DNA of 64,000 bases from Rufibacter roseolus. Lineage in GTDB: Bacteria > Bacteroidota > Bacteroidia > Cytophagales > Hymenobacteraceae. The position numbers were made by a program, and so were the translations under genes. The notes below the pieces were generated by a model that searched no databases, was not told the DNA's origin, and was given only the letters and a program-made list of their open reading frames with translations. Location: contig NZ_JAFMSU010000003.1 of assembly GCF_017916365.1 (NCBI RefSeq), positions 1,116,001-1,180,000 of the forward strand. The letters are read 5' to 3'. Of the stretch, positions 34,956 to 42,819 are shown in pieces (position 1 is the stretch's first letter; every line of letters starts with the position of its first letter).

Positions 34956-36608
34956 TTACTTGGCAAGGCGCCATCTGCCGCCTATACTAACCCCAAGCTG
35001 GTACGGATTGGCCTGTCTTTGAGCCTCCCGCAGCATAGGGCTGAGCGAGTAGGTGAATTCAGGTGCCAACAGTATACTCATCTTCTTGGTGACGTCATAG
35101 CCAACCCCAATGGAGGTAGTGGTTGCCCACTGTACCGTCCGGAAGGGGGAATCTTTGTCATTGAGGCCATATCTCACAGCCTCTACCTGGTCTGTTTCTG
35201 GCACAATGGTATTCTGCACCAGCAGGTTCATGTTCAGCCCGCCAGAGAAAAGGGCATACATTCTCTTCATGTTCAGCCGGTAAGCCAACCGCACAGGCAA
35301 ACCAACCTGTTGGTACCGGTACCTGGTGTTGTAGCGGTCTGTGCGGTCTACAGTGATGGCTCTGGCGGCCATTTCATTGTTGAAAGCGTTGGTCACCAAA
35401 GGTGCACTCTTGCCCGACGAGCTCCCCAGGTCAAACCCTACCGTGGATAACACCGACCCTCCCTGGTACACCAGGTAAGACTGCGTGGTGGTTGCCTCGT
35501 TCTGCGTGTACAAGACTCCGGTCTCCAGTTGCCATTTGTCATTGATCCGGTAACTGGCTCCCACCAGGGCCGCATAAGAATAGGTTGGGGTATAGCTGTG
35601 GTTGTATTCCTCTACCGCCTCCTTGTACTGCGCATATGCCTGGGCTTGTCCTACAGCCGGGCTGTTCATAGCAGAATTATCGCTTAGTTTTACCGGTGCG
35701 TAAGCATACTGAGGGCTATAGGCCATGGTCACGCTCCACTTGTAAACGTCACTTTCTTCGGCTTCATTGCCTTTTTTAGGCGGTGGGGTCTGGGCCAAGG
35801 CCGTCAAGGGGGCTTCCTTCTGAACCAAAATACTTCTCTCAGACGCTCCTTTAAGCGAATCCAAGCCTAACGGGAGTCCTTTAGAAAATGACAGATTATT
35901 TGTAACAGATCGGGGAAAAGCCTTGTTTTCCCCGCTGATTGGCTGGATGGTTTTGTCTGTAACCGGCCTTTCTGCCTCTGTTGTGATGGCTAATTCTACG
36001 GCAGGTTTACTTTCTTTCAGCGTTTCTACAGTGGCGGTATTTTCTTTAGGGTTTTGCTGCGCAAATGAAATGCTTAAAGCTGGCCGGTTCTCATTCAAAG
36101 CATAAGTTCTGCTATTAGAAGCAGCCCCAGTAGCATCTTCGTTTTGAGCCTGTTTCCCAGAAAACACCCTTGGAACGGAAACCAGAACTTCAGGCGTAAC
36201 GTGGCGTTCTGAAGCTTCGGCCATCTCAGGAGCTTCGGCTATCGCGGGGGCGGCATTTGCCGGAAGGTTCACATCGGCCGCAGGCCGGTTTGGCACAGAT
36301 GCCGCCGGAGCTTTCTGGCTACTTCTCTCCTGCCCGGAAGCAAGGGTATCCTGCTGGCCAACCAGAAGAGGGGAATCCTGCTGCCAAACAATGATACCCG
36401 CCGAGAGCAGGAGCAACAGCAGGGCCGCCGCCATGGAGCGGTACCATATCATCTGCTTCCTATACCGGTGCAGTTCCTGGTTCTCTATTTCGCGGTGCAC
36501 GTTTTCCCAGATTCTGGGTGGTGGAGCGCTTTCAGCTTCAGCAAAGCCATTCCGGAAGATGTCCTCCACAGACTGGCCTTTCTCTTTATCAGCCGGTGAC
36601 TTTTTCAT
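34956..36608 (-). CDS. Membrane partner of ECF sigma factor with C-terminal outer-membrane-type barrel
   Basis: 550 residues. N-terminus (VEDIFRNGFAEAESAPPPRIWENV) resembles anti-sigma cytoplasmic motifs, then a membrane span near 58-75 (MAAALLLLLLSAGIIVWQQ). A long low-complexity Ala/Glu/Pro-rich stretch follows (about 90-290). The last 240 residues look like a PF13568-type outer-membrane beta-barrel (YSPQYAYAPVKLS, YSLSPMLREAQRQANPYQLGVSIGGRW). This layout, span plus linker plus barrel-like domain, suggests a periplasm-spanning sensor. It overlaps the sigma gene by 20 bp, so it is its anti-sigma or sensor. A palindromic element is read through at residues 143-156. Confidence 0.82.
   Translation of the reverse strand: MKKSPADKEKGQSVEDIFRNGFAEAESAPPPRIWENVHREIENQELHRYRKQMIWYRSMAAALLLLLLSAGIIVWQQDSPLLVGQQDTLASGQERSSQKAPAASVPNRPAADVNLPANAAPAIAEAPEMAEASERHVTPEVLVSVPRVFSGKQAQNEDATGAASNSRTYALNENRPALSISFAQQNPKENTATVETLKESKPAVELAITTEAERPVTDKTIQPISGENKAFPRSVTNNLSFSKGLPLGLDSLKGASERSILVQKEAPLTALAQTPPPKKGNEAEESDVYKWSVTMAYSPQYAYAPVKLSDNSAMNSPAVGQAQAYAQYKEAVEEYNHSYTPTYSYAALVGASYRINDKWQLETGVLYTQNEATTTQSYLVYQGGSVLSTVGFDLGSSSGKSAPLVTNAFNNEMAARAITVDRTDRYNTRYRYQQVGLPVRLAYRLNMKRMYALFSGGLNMNLLVQNTIVPETDQVEAVRYGLNDKDSPFRTVQWATTTSIGVGYDVTKKMSILLAPEFTYSLSPMLREAQRQANPYQLGVSIGGRWRLAK
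36140..36178. repeat. Palindromic element inside the sigma-partner gene
   Basis: CGTTTTGAGCC, inner TGTTTCCCAGAAAACA, CCCTTGGAACGG. Read on the minus strand it encodes SVPRVFSGKQAQ in the low-complexity linker. Confidence 0.65.
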
Positions 36609-37164
36609 GGTATTGCTGTTTTAACCGCAACAACGCCTGCCGTAAGCTGGCGCGGGCGCGGGAATATTGTGACTTGGAGGTGCTCTCGGTAATGTCCAGC
36701 ATCTCTCCTATTTCTTTGTGCGAGAAGCCTTCAATGGCATACAGGTTAAAAACCGCCTGGTAACGTGGCGGCAGGCCCCGCACCAGCTCCAGTAGCTCCT
36801 CGTAGGCAAACTGGCTGTCTATGCTATCGTGCTCAGAGACATCGTCCCACTCCTCCTCCTGGTCTGTGACCATGAGGTGCCGGTTTGTGCGCTGGTGTTT
36901 CAGGGCCGTATTGATCACGATGCGCTTTACCCAGAACTCCAGCGGGCAGTCGCCCTTGAAATCCTGCAGATAGCGGAAGACCTTGATAAATGAGTCCTGT
37001 AAGATATCCTCGGCCTCAAAATCCGTACGGGCATACCGCTTACTCACGGCCAGCATCTTCCCCGCGTACCGCTGGTAGAGCAGATGCTGGGCATCCCGTT
37101 TGCCGGCTACCGCCCGCTTGATGAGGTCTGCCTCTGAAGGATCTTTGGGTTTAAATATCTTCAA
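36589..37164 (-). CDS. ECF RNA polymerase sigma factor
   Basis: 191 residues, sigma-70 family group 4. Region 2 has DAQHLLYQRYAGKMLAVSKRY and DILQDSFIKVFRYLQDF; region 4 has LPPRYQAVFNLYAIEGFSHKEIGEMLDITESTSKSQYSRARASL. A long acidic linker (EEEWDDVSEHDSIDSQ) joins them. It directs transcription to promoters that cannot be named. Overlaps the partner gene by 20 bp. This sigma-plus-membrane-protein pair is common in Bacteroidota. Confidence 0.93.
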   Translation of the reverse strand: MKIFKPKDPSEADLIKRAVAGKRDAQHLLYQRYAGKMLAVSKRYARTDFEAEDILQDSFIKVFRYLQDFKGDCPLEFWVKRIVINTALKHQRTNRHLMVTDQEEEWDDVSEHDSIDSQFAYEELLELVRGLPPRYQAVFNLYAIEGFSHKEIGEMLDITESTSKSQYSRARASLRQALLRLKQQYHEKVTG

Positions 37165-37285
37165 CGGAGGGTCATTAAAATGATCTTCTACAGGTAAGAG
37201 CCCTTATGGGCCGCAATGGTTGCATGGCCGCGGCGTCCACAGAAAATAATTTTACAACTTACTTGGCCACAGGTAAGATAACCAG

Positions 37286-37334
37286 AAAACAGGGTATATC
37301 CCAGCCTAAGGCACAGCGTTGCCTACCCTGTTTT
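37286..37334 (-). terminator. Terminator after aroE
   Basis: AAAACAGGGTA (37286-37296) pairs with TACCCTGTTTT (37324-37334); an inner stem-loop GGCAACGCTGTGCC forms on the minus strand. The foot CTGTTTT is shared with the palindromic element that starts at 37327. Confidence 0.7.
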
Positions 37335-37366
37335 AGGGCCGTTTTACAGAAAAGAAGTTAAAAACG
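37327..37366. repeat. 40-bp palindromic element, copy 15
   Basis: CCTGTTTTAGGGCC, inner GTTTTACAGAAAAGA, AGTTAAAAACG. It fills all the space between the aroE stop and the terminator. Confidence 0.75.
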
Positions 37367-37369
37367 AAA

Positions 37370-38107
37370 TTAGCTGTGCCAGATCTGCCAGGCGACTTCG
37401 GCCTGAAGACAGAGCATTTCATAGCCGTTGATGGTCTTGGCGCCCATCTCCTTGCCCCGTTTCATGAACATGGTCTCGGCCGGATTGTACACCAAATCAT
37501 ACAGATAATGGTGCGAAGACAGCAGCTCATATGGGATGGTTGGGGCCTCGTCTTCTTTGGGGAAAGTGCCCACCGGCGTGGTATTGACAATGAGGGAGAC
37601 CGATGCCATGATGCCGGGCGTGAGCTCCCCGTAGGTAAGCAGGCCCGGTTTCTTCTCCCTGGAGACTACTCTATAGGAAATATTAAGATACTCCAACGCC
37701 GCTATCACCGCTTTGGCTGCCCCACCCGTACCCAGCACCAGCGCCTGCGACAGCGGAAAGCACGGGTAGAAATGCTGGAGTGACTGCATGAAGCCCTGGT
37801 AATCTGAATTGTGGCCCACCAGTCGGCCGTCCTCAAACTTAATAACGTTCACTGCCCCAATGCGCGCCGCGGCCGGGTCCAGAGAGTCCAGGAAAGGAAT
37901 GACGGCTTCTTTGTACGGGATGGTCACGTTCAACCCCTTCAGGTTGGGATGCGCCTGCAGTAAACCGAGAAACTCATCGATGGTGTCCAGCTCGAAGAGA
38001 TGGTAGACGCTGTCCTTGATTCCCTCTGTGAGGAATTTCTCTGTGAAGTATCTTTGGGAGAAAGAGTGGCTAAGCTTGTAACCTACCAGCCCGTAAACAT
38101 TTTCCAT
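37370..38107 (-). CDS. aroE: Shikimate dehydrogenase
   Basis: 245 residues. Substrate-binding domain: GYKLSHSFS and NVTIPYKE (catalytic Lys), GAVNVIKF, GHNSDYQGF (catalytic Asp). NADP domain: VLGTGGAAKAVIAAL and NTTPVGTFP; C-terminus with AETMFMKRGKEMGAKTINGYEML. It reduces 3-dehydroshikimate in the aromatic amino acid pathway. It is last in a four-gene leftward operon after the TPR, ComA-like and DedA genes; the gap to dedA is 33 bp. Confidence 0.95.
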   Translation of the reverse strand: MENVYGLVGYKLSHSFSQRYFTEKFLTEGIKDSVYHLFELDTIDEFLGLLQAHPNLKGLNVTIPYKEAVIPFLDSLDPAAARIGAVNVIKFEDGRLVGHNSDYQGFMQSLQHFYPCFPLSQALVLGTGGAAKAVIAALEYLNISYRVVSREKKPGLLTYGELTPGIMASVSLIVNTTPVGTFPKEDEAPTIPYELLSSHHYLYDLVYNPAETMFMKRGKEMGAKTINGYEMLCLQAEVAWQIWHS

Positions 38108-38140
38108 ATCAGGTAATTTGCGAGTTGGCTTACTGTTGGC

Positions 38141-38785
38141 CTATTGCTGTTTGGGGCTCAGCTTCTGCTTTACTATTTCAATGATGGGCGGGATGATAGA
38201 GATAAGGATGATCCCGAAAATCACCAAGGAGAAGTTTTTCTTCACTGCCGGGATGTTCCCGAATACGAAACCTGCCACCGTGAAGCCAACCACCCACAGG
38301 AAACCGCCTATGATGTTATAGGAAAGAAACTTGCTGTATTTCATAGTTCCTACGCCGGCCACAAACGGGGCAAACGTGCGGATGATGGGAATGAAGCGGG
38401 CAAAGATGATGGTTTTACCGCCGTGTTTCTCATAGAAAGCCTGGGTTTTGAGCAGGTACTCCCGTTTCAGGAACCGGTAATCCCGCTTGAAAACCTTGGG
38501 CCCAAAGTAATCCCCGATGAGGTAGTTTAGGGTATCTCCCAGAAAAGCGGCCACAAAAAGCAGGACCAGCAATATCCAGATGTTCAGCACACCAGTGGCC
38601 GCAAACGCACCCGCGGCAAACAAAAGCGAATCGCCGGGCAGAAAAGGCATTACCACCACCCCAGTTTCTACAAAAATGATCAGGAAAAGGATAGCATAGG
38701 TCCAGGTACCGTAGTCAGAGATAATCTGGCTTAGGTGCTGGTCCAGGTGCAGAAACAAATCAATGAACTGACGGAGTAACTCCAT
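38141..38785 (-). CDS. DedA-family membrane protein
   Basis: 214 residues, several membrane segments. Family motifs: FVETGVVVMPFLPGDSLLF and GDTLNYLIGDYFG near residue 85, and the FARFIPIIRTFAPFVAGVGTM motif with conserved Arg at about 130. DedA proteins are lipid flippases/scramblases or exchange proteins for undecaprenyl phosphate or phosphatidylethanolamine. Third in the operon, 18 bp after the ComA-like gene. Confidence 0.93.
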   Translation of the reverse strand: MELLRQFIDLFLHLDQHLSQIISDYGTWTYAILFLIIFVETGVVVMPFLPGDSLLFAAGAFAATGVLNIWILLVLLFVAAFLGDTLNYLIGDYFGPKVFKRDYRFLKREYLLKTQAFYEKHGGKTIIFARFIPIIRTFAPFVAGVGTMKYSKFLSYNIIGGFLWVVGFTVAGFVFGNIPAVKKNFSLVIFGIILISIIPPIIEIVKQKLSPKQQ

Positions 38786-38803
38786 AGGGTTGTAGAATGG
38801 TGC

Positions 38804-39586
38804 TTAGATAAGTTTATCTAACATTCCCTTGTCAAGGAAATGCGTGAAAGTATCGCCTCTGAGGCCTAACCGAATAGTTTCTAGCGGCACAATCTCATTA
38901 GGCGCAATATTGCCCAGGTTCACATTGGCCCCCAGAAGTTTGATAAAGAAGACTTGCTGCGCTTTTTGCGGCGCTTCCCAGATGATTTTCTCAAAAGGGA
39001 TCTTGGTAAGGATTTCCTCTACCAGGCCGCTTCTCACCTCACCGGTAGAGCGGAAAAGCCCCACGTTGCCGCTTTCCCTGGCTTCCCCGATTACCTTCCA
39101 GGCGCCGGCATCCAACTCGGCCTGCATCAGGCTGATCCATTTGTAGGGAGGGATGATTTTTTGGTCATCTTTAGACCCTACCTCAGAGAGGACAGTGGTT
39201 TGCTCCGCCAGCGTGCGGATATACTTGCACTTGAGCTCGTGGTCCATTTCAATGGAGCCGTCTGAGATTTCGGCAAACTCCAGCTTGTATTTGTCCAGCA
39301 AACGGCGGTAATCTTCAAACTGACCGCGTACGATGAAGGCCTCAAACAGGGTACCGCCAAAGTACACCGGAATTCCCGCTGCCCGGTAGATGTCTAGTTT
39401 CTGGTCCAAGTTAGGCGTCACGAAGGAAGTTGCCCAGCCCAGCTTCACAATATCTACGTACTCACCGGCTACCTCTACAAAATTCTCAGTTTCACGTAAG
39501 CTAAGGCCTTTGTCCATGGCCATGGTAAAACCGCTGTCTCTTGGTTTGGAAGTGCGTTGGGGGAGGTGGGTAAGTTCGTAGTTCAT
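38804..39586 (-). CDS. comA: Phosphosulfolactate synthase (ComA family)
   Basis: 260 residues, TIM-barrel enzyme that adds sulfite to phosphoenolpyruvate to make phosphosulfolactate. Motifs include DIVKLGWATSFV, PVYFGGTLFEAFI, FAEISDGSIEM and EVGSKDDQKIIPPYKWI; the last two correspond to acid-base residues of the archaeal enzyme. In methanogens it starts coenzyme M synthesis. In Bacteroidota sulfolactate may feed cysteate and sulfonolipids (capnine-type), which is inference. Seven bp after the TPR gene. Confidence 0.9.
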   Translation of the reverse strand: MNYELTHLPQRTSKPRDSGFTMAMDKGLSLRETENFVEVAGEYVDIVKLGWATSFVTPNLDQKLDIYRAAGIPVYFGGTLFEAFIVRGQFEDYRRLLDKYKLEFAEISDGSIEMDHELKCKYIRTLAEQTTVLSEVGSKDDQKIIPPYKWISLMQAELDAGAWKVIGEARESGNVGLFRSTGEVRSGLVEEILTKIPFEKIIWEAPQKAQQVFFIKLLGANVNLGNIAPNEIVPLETIRLGLRGDTFTHFLDKGMLDKLI

Positions 39587-39593
39587 GAAAGCG

Positions 39594-40994
39594 TTATTTG
39601 CGATACTGGTCTATAAGGCGAGCAAGGGCTCGCTGGGACTCCAGTTCAGGAAAGAAATCGAAGAGAAGCCTATGCTTATCGAAGTCCAAAATTAAAGCAT
39701 TTTCCAAATAATTATATGCCTGCTTATACTTTCCTGCCGCCAAGCTGTAGGCACAAAGGCGATATTGGAGTTCGGCTTCATCGGGCTGCAACTCTAAAGC
39801 ATTCAGGAGTAGATCAATAGCTCCCTCATAGTTGCCTTGCTCGTACAGGATAATGGACCAGTTCAGCCAGATATCTTTGTTTTCGGGGGCCAGGGTGCTG
39901 GCCTGCTCATAGGCTTCTACGCTGGAGATGATGTTTCCCAGTTGGTATTCGGCGGCAGCCAAAGCCAGCCAGTAATCAGAGTTCTCAGCGTAGAAAGAAA
40001 TGGCTTTCTTATAAAAATGGACGGCTTCCATCCATTTCCCCTGCAAGTCTAAAATCACCCCAATGCCAAACCAAGCCTCATCCATTTCGGGGGAAAGGTC
40101 GATGGCTTTCTGGTAGTACTTATGCGCAAGGTCCCACTGGGAAAGCTTCTCATAGCACTCCCCTATGTTGCACAGGATATCGGCGTTTGGTTCTGTGTGT
40201 TCTAAAGCAGCCTGGAAAGACTCAATGGCCTTGGTGAACTCGCCCATGTACACGTAGTTGTTGGCCAGGTTCACGTAGGCTGGCGCCAGATCCGGTTGGA
40301 TAAGCGTCGCATACTCATAGGCGCCTACGGCTTTTTCATGGTTTCCCAGCCTGCTCTGCGCCAAACCCAGGTTAAACCAGGCCATGGCAGAATACGGATC
40401 TTCATCCACGAATCCCTGGAAGAAGTTGATGACGTCCTCTCCCTCGCCGGTGATCTCCAGGCAATACAACAGTTCCTGCAAGGCCAGTTCATTCTCCATG
40501 TTCAGGAGCAGGCTCTTCTTGTAGTACTTCATGGCCGCCTTGAACTTGCCCCAGCTCTGGTAAGAGAGACCTATATTGAAATAGATGTCATCCTTTACCT
40601 CAGATTGGTCTACGGCCTGCTTGAAATAGTCAATGGCCAGCGCGAAATCTCCCTTCTGGTTGAAAATAATTCCTTTAGTCAAAGGAATATCCTCATTGTC
40701 AGGCTCCATCTGGGCTACTTCCTCCACTAAGTTCAAAGCCTCATCAAACGCGCCTAACATGGCCAGCACCTGCGCCTTGTCAATGAGCAATTCCGTGGAG
40801 AAAGGATACTGCGTAATACCCACATCACAGGCTTTCAAAGCCTGGCTGTAGTTAAAGCTATTAGCATAGTAATCTATGATACTCTCATAATCTGAGAGAT
40901 CAAAGAATACAGTAGTATTAGACTCCAGCATGTTTTCGAACCTTTTTACCAGGTCCAGGTCTTCGCTGGAGAAATCTTCAAAATTATCGTTCAT
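39594..40994 (-). CDS. Tetratricopeptide-repeat protein
   Basis: 466 residues built of about ten TPR units of 34 residues (DIYFNIGLSYQSWGKFKAAMKYYKKS, AWFNLGLAQSRLGNHEKAVGAYEYA, EAWFGIGVILDLQGKWMEAVHFYKKA). No signal peptide. The N-terminus is acidic (DNFEDFSSEDLDLVKRF). A helical scaffold for protein contacts in the cytosol; partner unknown. It is the first gene of the TPR-comA-dedA-aroE operon. Confidence 0.92.
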   Translation of the reverse strand: MNDNFEDFSSEDLDLVKRFENMLESNTTVFFDLSDYESIIDYYANSFNYSQALKACDVGITQYPFSTELLIDKAQVLAMLGAFDEALNLVEEVAQMEPDNEDIPLTKGIIFNQKGDFALAIDYFKQAVDQSEVKDDIYFNIGLSYQSWGKFKAAMKYYKKSLLLNMENELALQELLYCLEITGEGEDVINFFQGFVDEDPYSAMAWFNLGLAQSRLGNHEKAVGAYEYATLIQPDLAPAYVNLANNYVYMGEFTKAIESFQAALEHTEPNADILCNIGECYEKLSQWDLAHKYYQKAIDLSPEMDEAWFGIGVILDLQGKWMEAVHFYKKAISFYAENSDYWLALAAAEYQLGNIISSVEAYEQASTLAPENKDIWLNWSIILYEQGNYEGAIDLLLNALELQPDEAELQYRLCAYSLAAGKYKQAYNYLENALILDFDKHRLLFDFFPELESQRALARLIDQYRK

Positions 40995-41068
40995 CTACAA
41001 GTAAATCTCAACATGGGCCATGGTCATGGCCCTTCTCAATACAACACCTCTACCCTATCTGGATTGTG

Positions 41069-42043
41069 CTAGACGACTCCTGCTTTTGCAAGCTCCTCAC
41101 AACTCCAACGCAAGGTATCTTGCAACGGACGGAACGTAATTCCAGTTGCCGCCTTTATTTTTGAATTAGAATAAAAGTGTTCCTCTTTTGCCATCCGGGC
41201 AGTTTCTTTGGTAATCAATGGTTTTGTGCCTGTCAATTTTCCACGCACGCTTTCTACCCGCCAGACTATCTCCGCTACCCAGGAAGGCACTTTCATGCTA
41301 GGGGCTTTTTTCCCCATCAATGATGCCACCGCCTGGAAGAAATCGTGATAAGAAGCCTGGTGTCCGTTGATGATAAAACGTTCGCCCCAGTGGTTTCCGT
41401 TCATTAACCGCCACATGCATTCTACTAAATCCCGAACATCTACGAAGTTAGCATACCCTTGGGTATAGAAGGCACGCTCATCAGAAATATATTTGAAAAG
41501 TTGGGTACTGCTCCGCGACAAATCACCAGGGCCTAGGATGACGGAAGGATTCACGATTACTGCCTGAAGGCCTTCGGAGATTCCTCGCCAGACCTCCATC
41601 TCAGCGAAATGTTTGGTAAACGCATATACTGACCTCTCTACCGCCGGATCCCATTTCATGTCTTCATGAATGAGTTTCTCGCCCTTTTTCCGGTTAATGG
41701 CCGCAATAGAACTAACATGACATAGCCTCACTCCCGGGGCTGCTAAGCAGGCATCCACTATGTTGGCGGTCCCGTCTACGTTTATCTGTTGCAGCAGCCC
41801 GGCATCCTGCGGGGCATAGGAGACAAAACCTGCGCAATGGTACACTTCCTCTACCTGCTGCAACAAAGACCGCAGAAACAAAGGGTCCAAGATATCTCCC
41901 TCCACCCATTTCAAGTGAGGATGTTTTATTTCTGAGGCAGTTTTCCTGATAATGGCCGTAACCGCACAGCCTTCTTCCAGCAGACGCTGCAAAAGAAAAT
42001 GGCCTAAAAGGCCACTGCCACCGGTTACCAGCACATGTTTCAA
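41069..42043 (-). CDS. NAD-dependent epimerase/dehydratase (extended SDR)
   Basis: 324 residues. Rossmann motif VTGGSGLLGHFLL at the N-terminus; VYHCAGFVSY; catalytic YAFTK (YxxxK). The substrate half resembles dihydroflavonol-4-reductase-like and sugar-nucleotide SDRs. No signal peptide. It lies 19 bp after the CpsB-like gene, so it belongs to the exopolysaccharide operon, perhaps making a sugar precursor. That role is inference. Confidence 0.88.
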   Translation of the reverse strand: MKHVLVTGGSGLLGHFLLQRLLEEGCAVTAIIRKTASEIKHPHLKWVEGDILDPLFLRSLLQQVEEVYHCAGFVSYAPQDAGLLQQINVDGTANIVDACLAAPGVRLCHVSSIAAINRKKGEKLIHEDMKWDPAVERSVYAFTKHFAEMEVWRGISEGLQAVIVNPSVILGPGDLSRSSTQLFKYISDERAFYTQGYANFVDVRDLVECMWRLMNGNHWGERFIINGHQASYHDFFQAVASLMGKKAPSMKVPSWVAEIVWRVESVRGKLTGTKPLITKETARMAKEEHFYSNSKIKAATGITFRPLQDTLRWSCEELAKAGVV

Positions 42044-42062
42044 AAGGATAATCAGCTTAAAG

Positions 42063-42815
42063 TTATAGCGTGGTATTTAGGAGGGGCAATTTCATCGCTT
42101 CCTGGAACAAAGGTTCATTTACCACCCGCTCCAGTACCCTAATGTGTTTCTCAGAGTGTGTATCTGTACCCAGAAACTCGACCGCTTTCCTTTTGATGAG
42201 TTGCCGGGCTACCTCTTTGGCCTGTTTAGAATAATACCCCGTCAATGAATTGGTGTTAATCTGAAACAGCACGCCAGTCTCCCTCAAGGAAAGCAGGGCT
42301 TCCATTCTCCCATAAAAGTAAGTGTACCGCTCAGGATGTGCCAAGACTGGGGTATAGCCTGCGGCCTGGGTTGCAAAAATCACCTGCCGCAGATGGGAGG
42401 GCTCATTCATATAGGAAGTCTCAACCAGAAGGAACTTACGGTCCCCTCCGAAAGTTAGGAGCTCCTCTCCCTTTTCAAGTTTAGCGGAAAACCATTCATC
42501 CAGGTAATATTCTGCCGCACAGGAAAGAGCCATCTCAAAGCCCCGAGCATTTGCTGCCTCCTGAAGTTCTTGTAGCTTAGCCCTTATAGTTTCTGGGGTA
42601 TTTTTATAAAAATCGCCCATAATGTGGGGCGTCATGCAAAGCTTCTTGAAGCCCAAAGCGGAAAGGCCTTCAAGAAGCTGCAAAGAATCGTCTAAGGTTG
42701 TAGCACCGTCATCTAACCCTGGGAGTAGATGAGAGTGCATATCGGCAAACAGATCAGCAAAAGAAGAGGTAGCAGTCTCACTCTTACCCCAGAGCTTACG
42801 AAGGTTACCCCACAT
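42063..42815 (-). CDS. Protein-tyrosine phosphatase of the CpsB/YwqE type
   Basis: 250 residues, PHP metal-dependent fold. DMHSHLLPGLDDGATTLDDSL is the signature with metal-binding His, and VLAHPERYTYF and FLGTDTHS provide further ligands. It removes phosphate from the tyrosine tail of the kinase encoded 4 bp upstream; this pair controls chain length and export in capsule systems. Cytosolic. Confidence 0.94.
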   Translation of the reverse strand: MWGNLRKLWGKSETATSSFADLFADMHSHLLPGLDDGATTLDDSLQLLEGLSALGFKKLCMTPHIMGDFYKNTPETIRAKLQELQEAANARGFEMALSCAAEYYLDEWFSAKLEKGEELLTFGGDRKFLLVETSYMNEPSHLRQVIFATQAAGYTPVLAHPERYTYFYGRMEALLSLRETGVLFQINTNSLTGYYSKQAKEVARQLIKRKAVEFLGTDTHSEKHIRVLERVVNEPLFQEAMKLPLLNTTL

Positions 42816-42819
42816 ATCT

